From Planctomycetota bacterium (GTDB lineage: Bacteria > Planctomycetota > Phycisphaerae > WQYP01), in assembly GCA_021795535.1 (NCBI GenBank), contig JAJYPG010000067.1, forward strand, positions 1-6,903: a DNA stretch of 6,903 bases. Direction: 5' to 3'. Position 1 is the first letter of the stretch. The number at the start of each line of letters is the position of its first letter. The translations under genes were made by a program, and so were the position numbers. The notes under the pieces are model-generated. The model had not been told where the DNA came from and searched no databases. It worked only from the letters and a program-made list of their open reading frames with translations. This document shows, in pieces, positions 6,621-6,903 of this stretch.

Positions 6621-6903
6621 GTGTCTGCGGCACTGTTGCCGTGGGATATCATTAAGCTCCGATGGATGGCAAGGACCTGGACGGTAGGGCGCCAATCCTT
6701 GATGGGGCATGGTGTATTCATGCTCGGTTTTGGCATTGCGCTAACTTGTTTGGCTTCTCTCATGACGAATCCTGAGTTGAGCAGATTCGGTTACAGCGCC
6801 GCGGTAGTGATGACCGCAGTATGTCTGCTGTTTGCCAGCCTGATTGTCTACCTCGGTGGGCTGGCAAACAGCGCACATCAGACACCTCAAATGCGTATTT
6901 ACC
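6621..6903 (+). CDS. Membrane protein with two N-terminal transmembrane segments, cut by the right edge
   Basis: The frame is open to the end of the window with no stop, so only the N-terminal part is present and the family is not recognised. The GTG at 6621 (94 codons shown) begins 11 bp after the preceding stop. The first ATG is at 6666 (79 codons), and neither has a clear ribosome site. I list the GTG because the extra 15 residues (LLPWDIIKLRW) look like coding sequence, but the ATG is a real alternative. Counting from the ATG, a basic stretch (MARTWTVGRQ) precedes a hydrophobic segment at about 13-32, then a short polar loop (TNPELSR), then a second hydrophobic segment at about 43-66 and a polar region (NSAHQTPQ). 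The basic start suggests the N-terminus is cytoplasmic. Its close spacing to the double-propeller gene suggests co-transcription and perhaps an envelope partnership, which is inference. Confidence 0.6.
   Translation, partial: MSAALLPWDIIKLRWMARTWTVGRQSLMGHGVFMLGFGIALTCLASLMTNPELSRFGYSAAVVMTAVCLLFASLIVYLGGLANSAHQTPQMRIY
6827..6872. repeat. Perfect 14-bp inverted repeat inside the membrane-protein gene
   Basis: GCTGTTTGCCAGCC (6827-6840) is the exact reverse complement of GGCTGGCAAACAGC (6859-6872), separated by an 18-nt loop. It lies inside the coding sequence across the second hydrophobic segment and the residues after it. It could form a stable RNA hairpin, but no T-run follows, so it is not a standard terminator. 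Its function is unknown. Confidence 0.65.

Overview
The window looks like a protein-coding stretch of bacterial chromosome, with moderately high GC by eye, secreted proteins and GTG as well as ATG starts. The very large exported protein combining tetratricopeptide-like helices with PQQ-type beta-propellers, and the small secreted SGNH esterase, are combinations often seen in Planctomycetes and related PVC-group bacteria. That taxonomic guess rests on architecture alone and is weak. No rRNA, tRNA, CRISPR array, transposase or integrase is visible.

Left part, minus strand (1-820): a secreted SGNH/GDSL hydrolase whose C-terminus runs off the left edge, and upstream of it a small gene for a possible 64-residue exported peptide. 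A perfect 13-bp inverted repeat lies between them, touching the stop codon of the small gene and the probable -35 region of the hydrolase. The strip at about 821-1008 is a divergent intergenic region with a plausible promoter on each strand.

Right part, plus strand (1009-6903): three closely spaced genes, probably one operon. The first is a clear S-methyl-5'-thioadenosine phosphorylase (mtnP) starting at a GTG. The second, 18 bp after it, encodes a 1566-residue exported protein with helical repeats, a first PQQ-like propeller, a second helical-repeat block and a second PQQ-like propeller. The third begins within about 10-60 bp of its stop and encodes a membrane protein with at least two transmembrane segments, cut by the right edge.

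The phosphorylase is a cytoplasmic methionine/adenine-salvage enzyme. The giant protein and the membrane protein look like envelope components. No shared pathway is evident, so the arrangement may be simple co-transcription. I see no convincing new defence or mobile system. The items most worth a second look are the double-propeller protein with its co-located membrane protein, two perfect inverted repeats (13 and 14 bp), and the small exported peptide.
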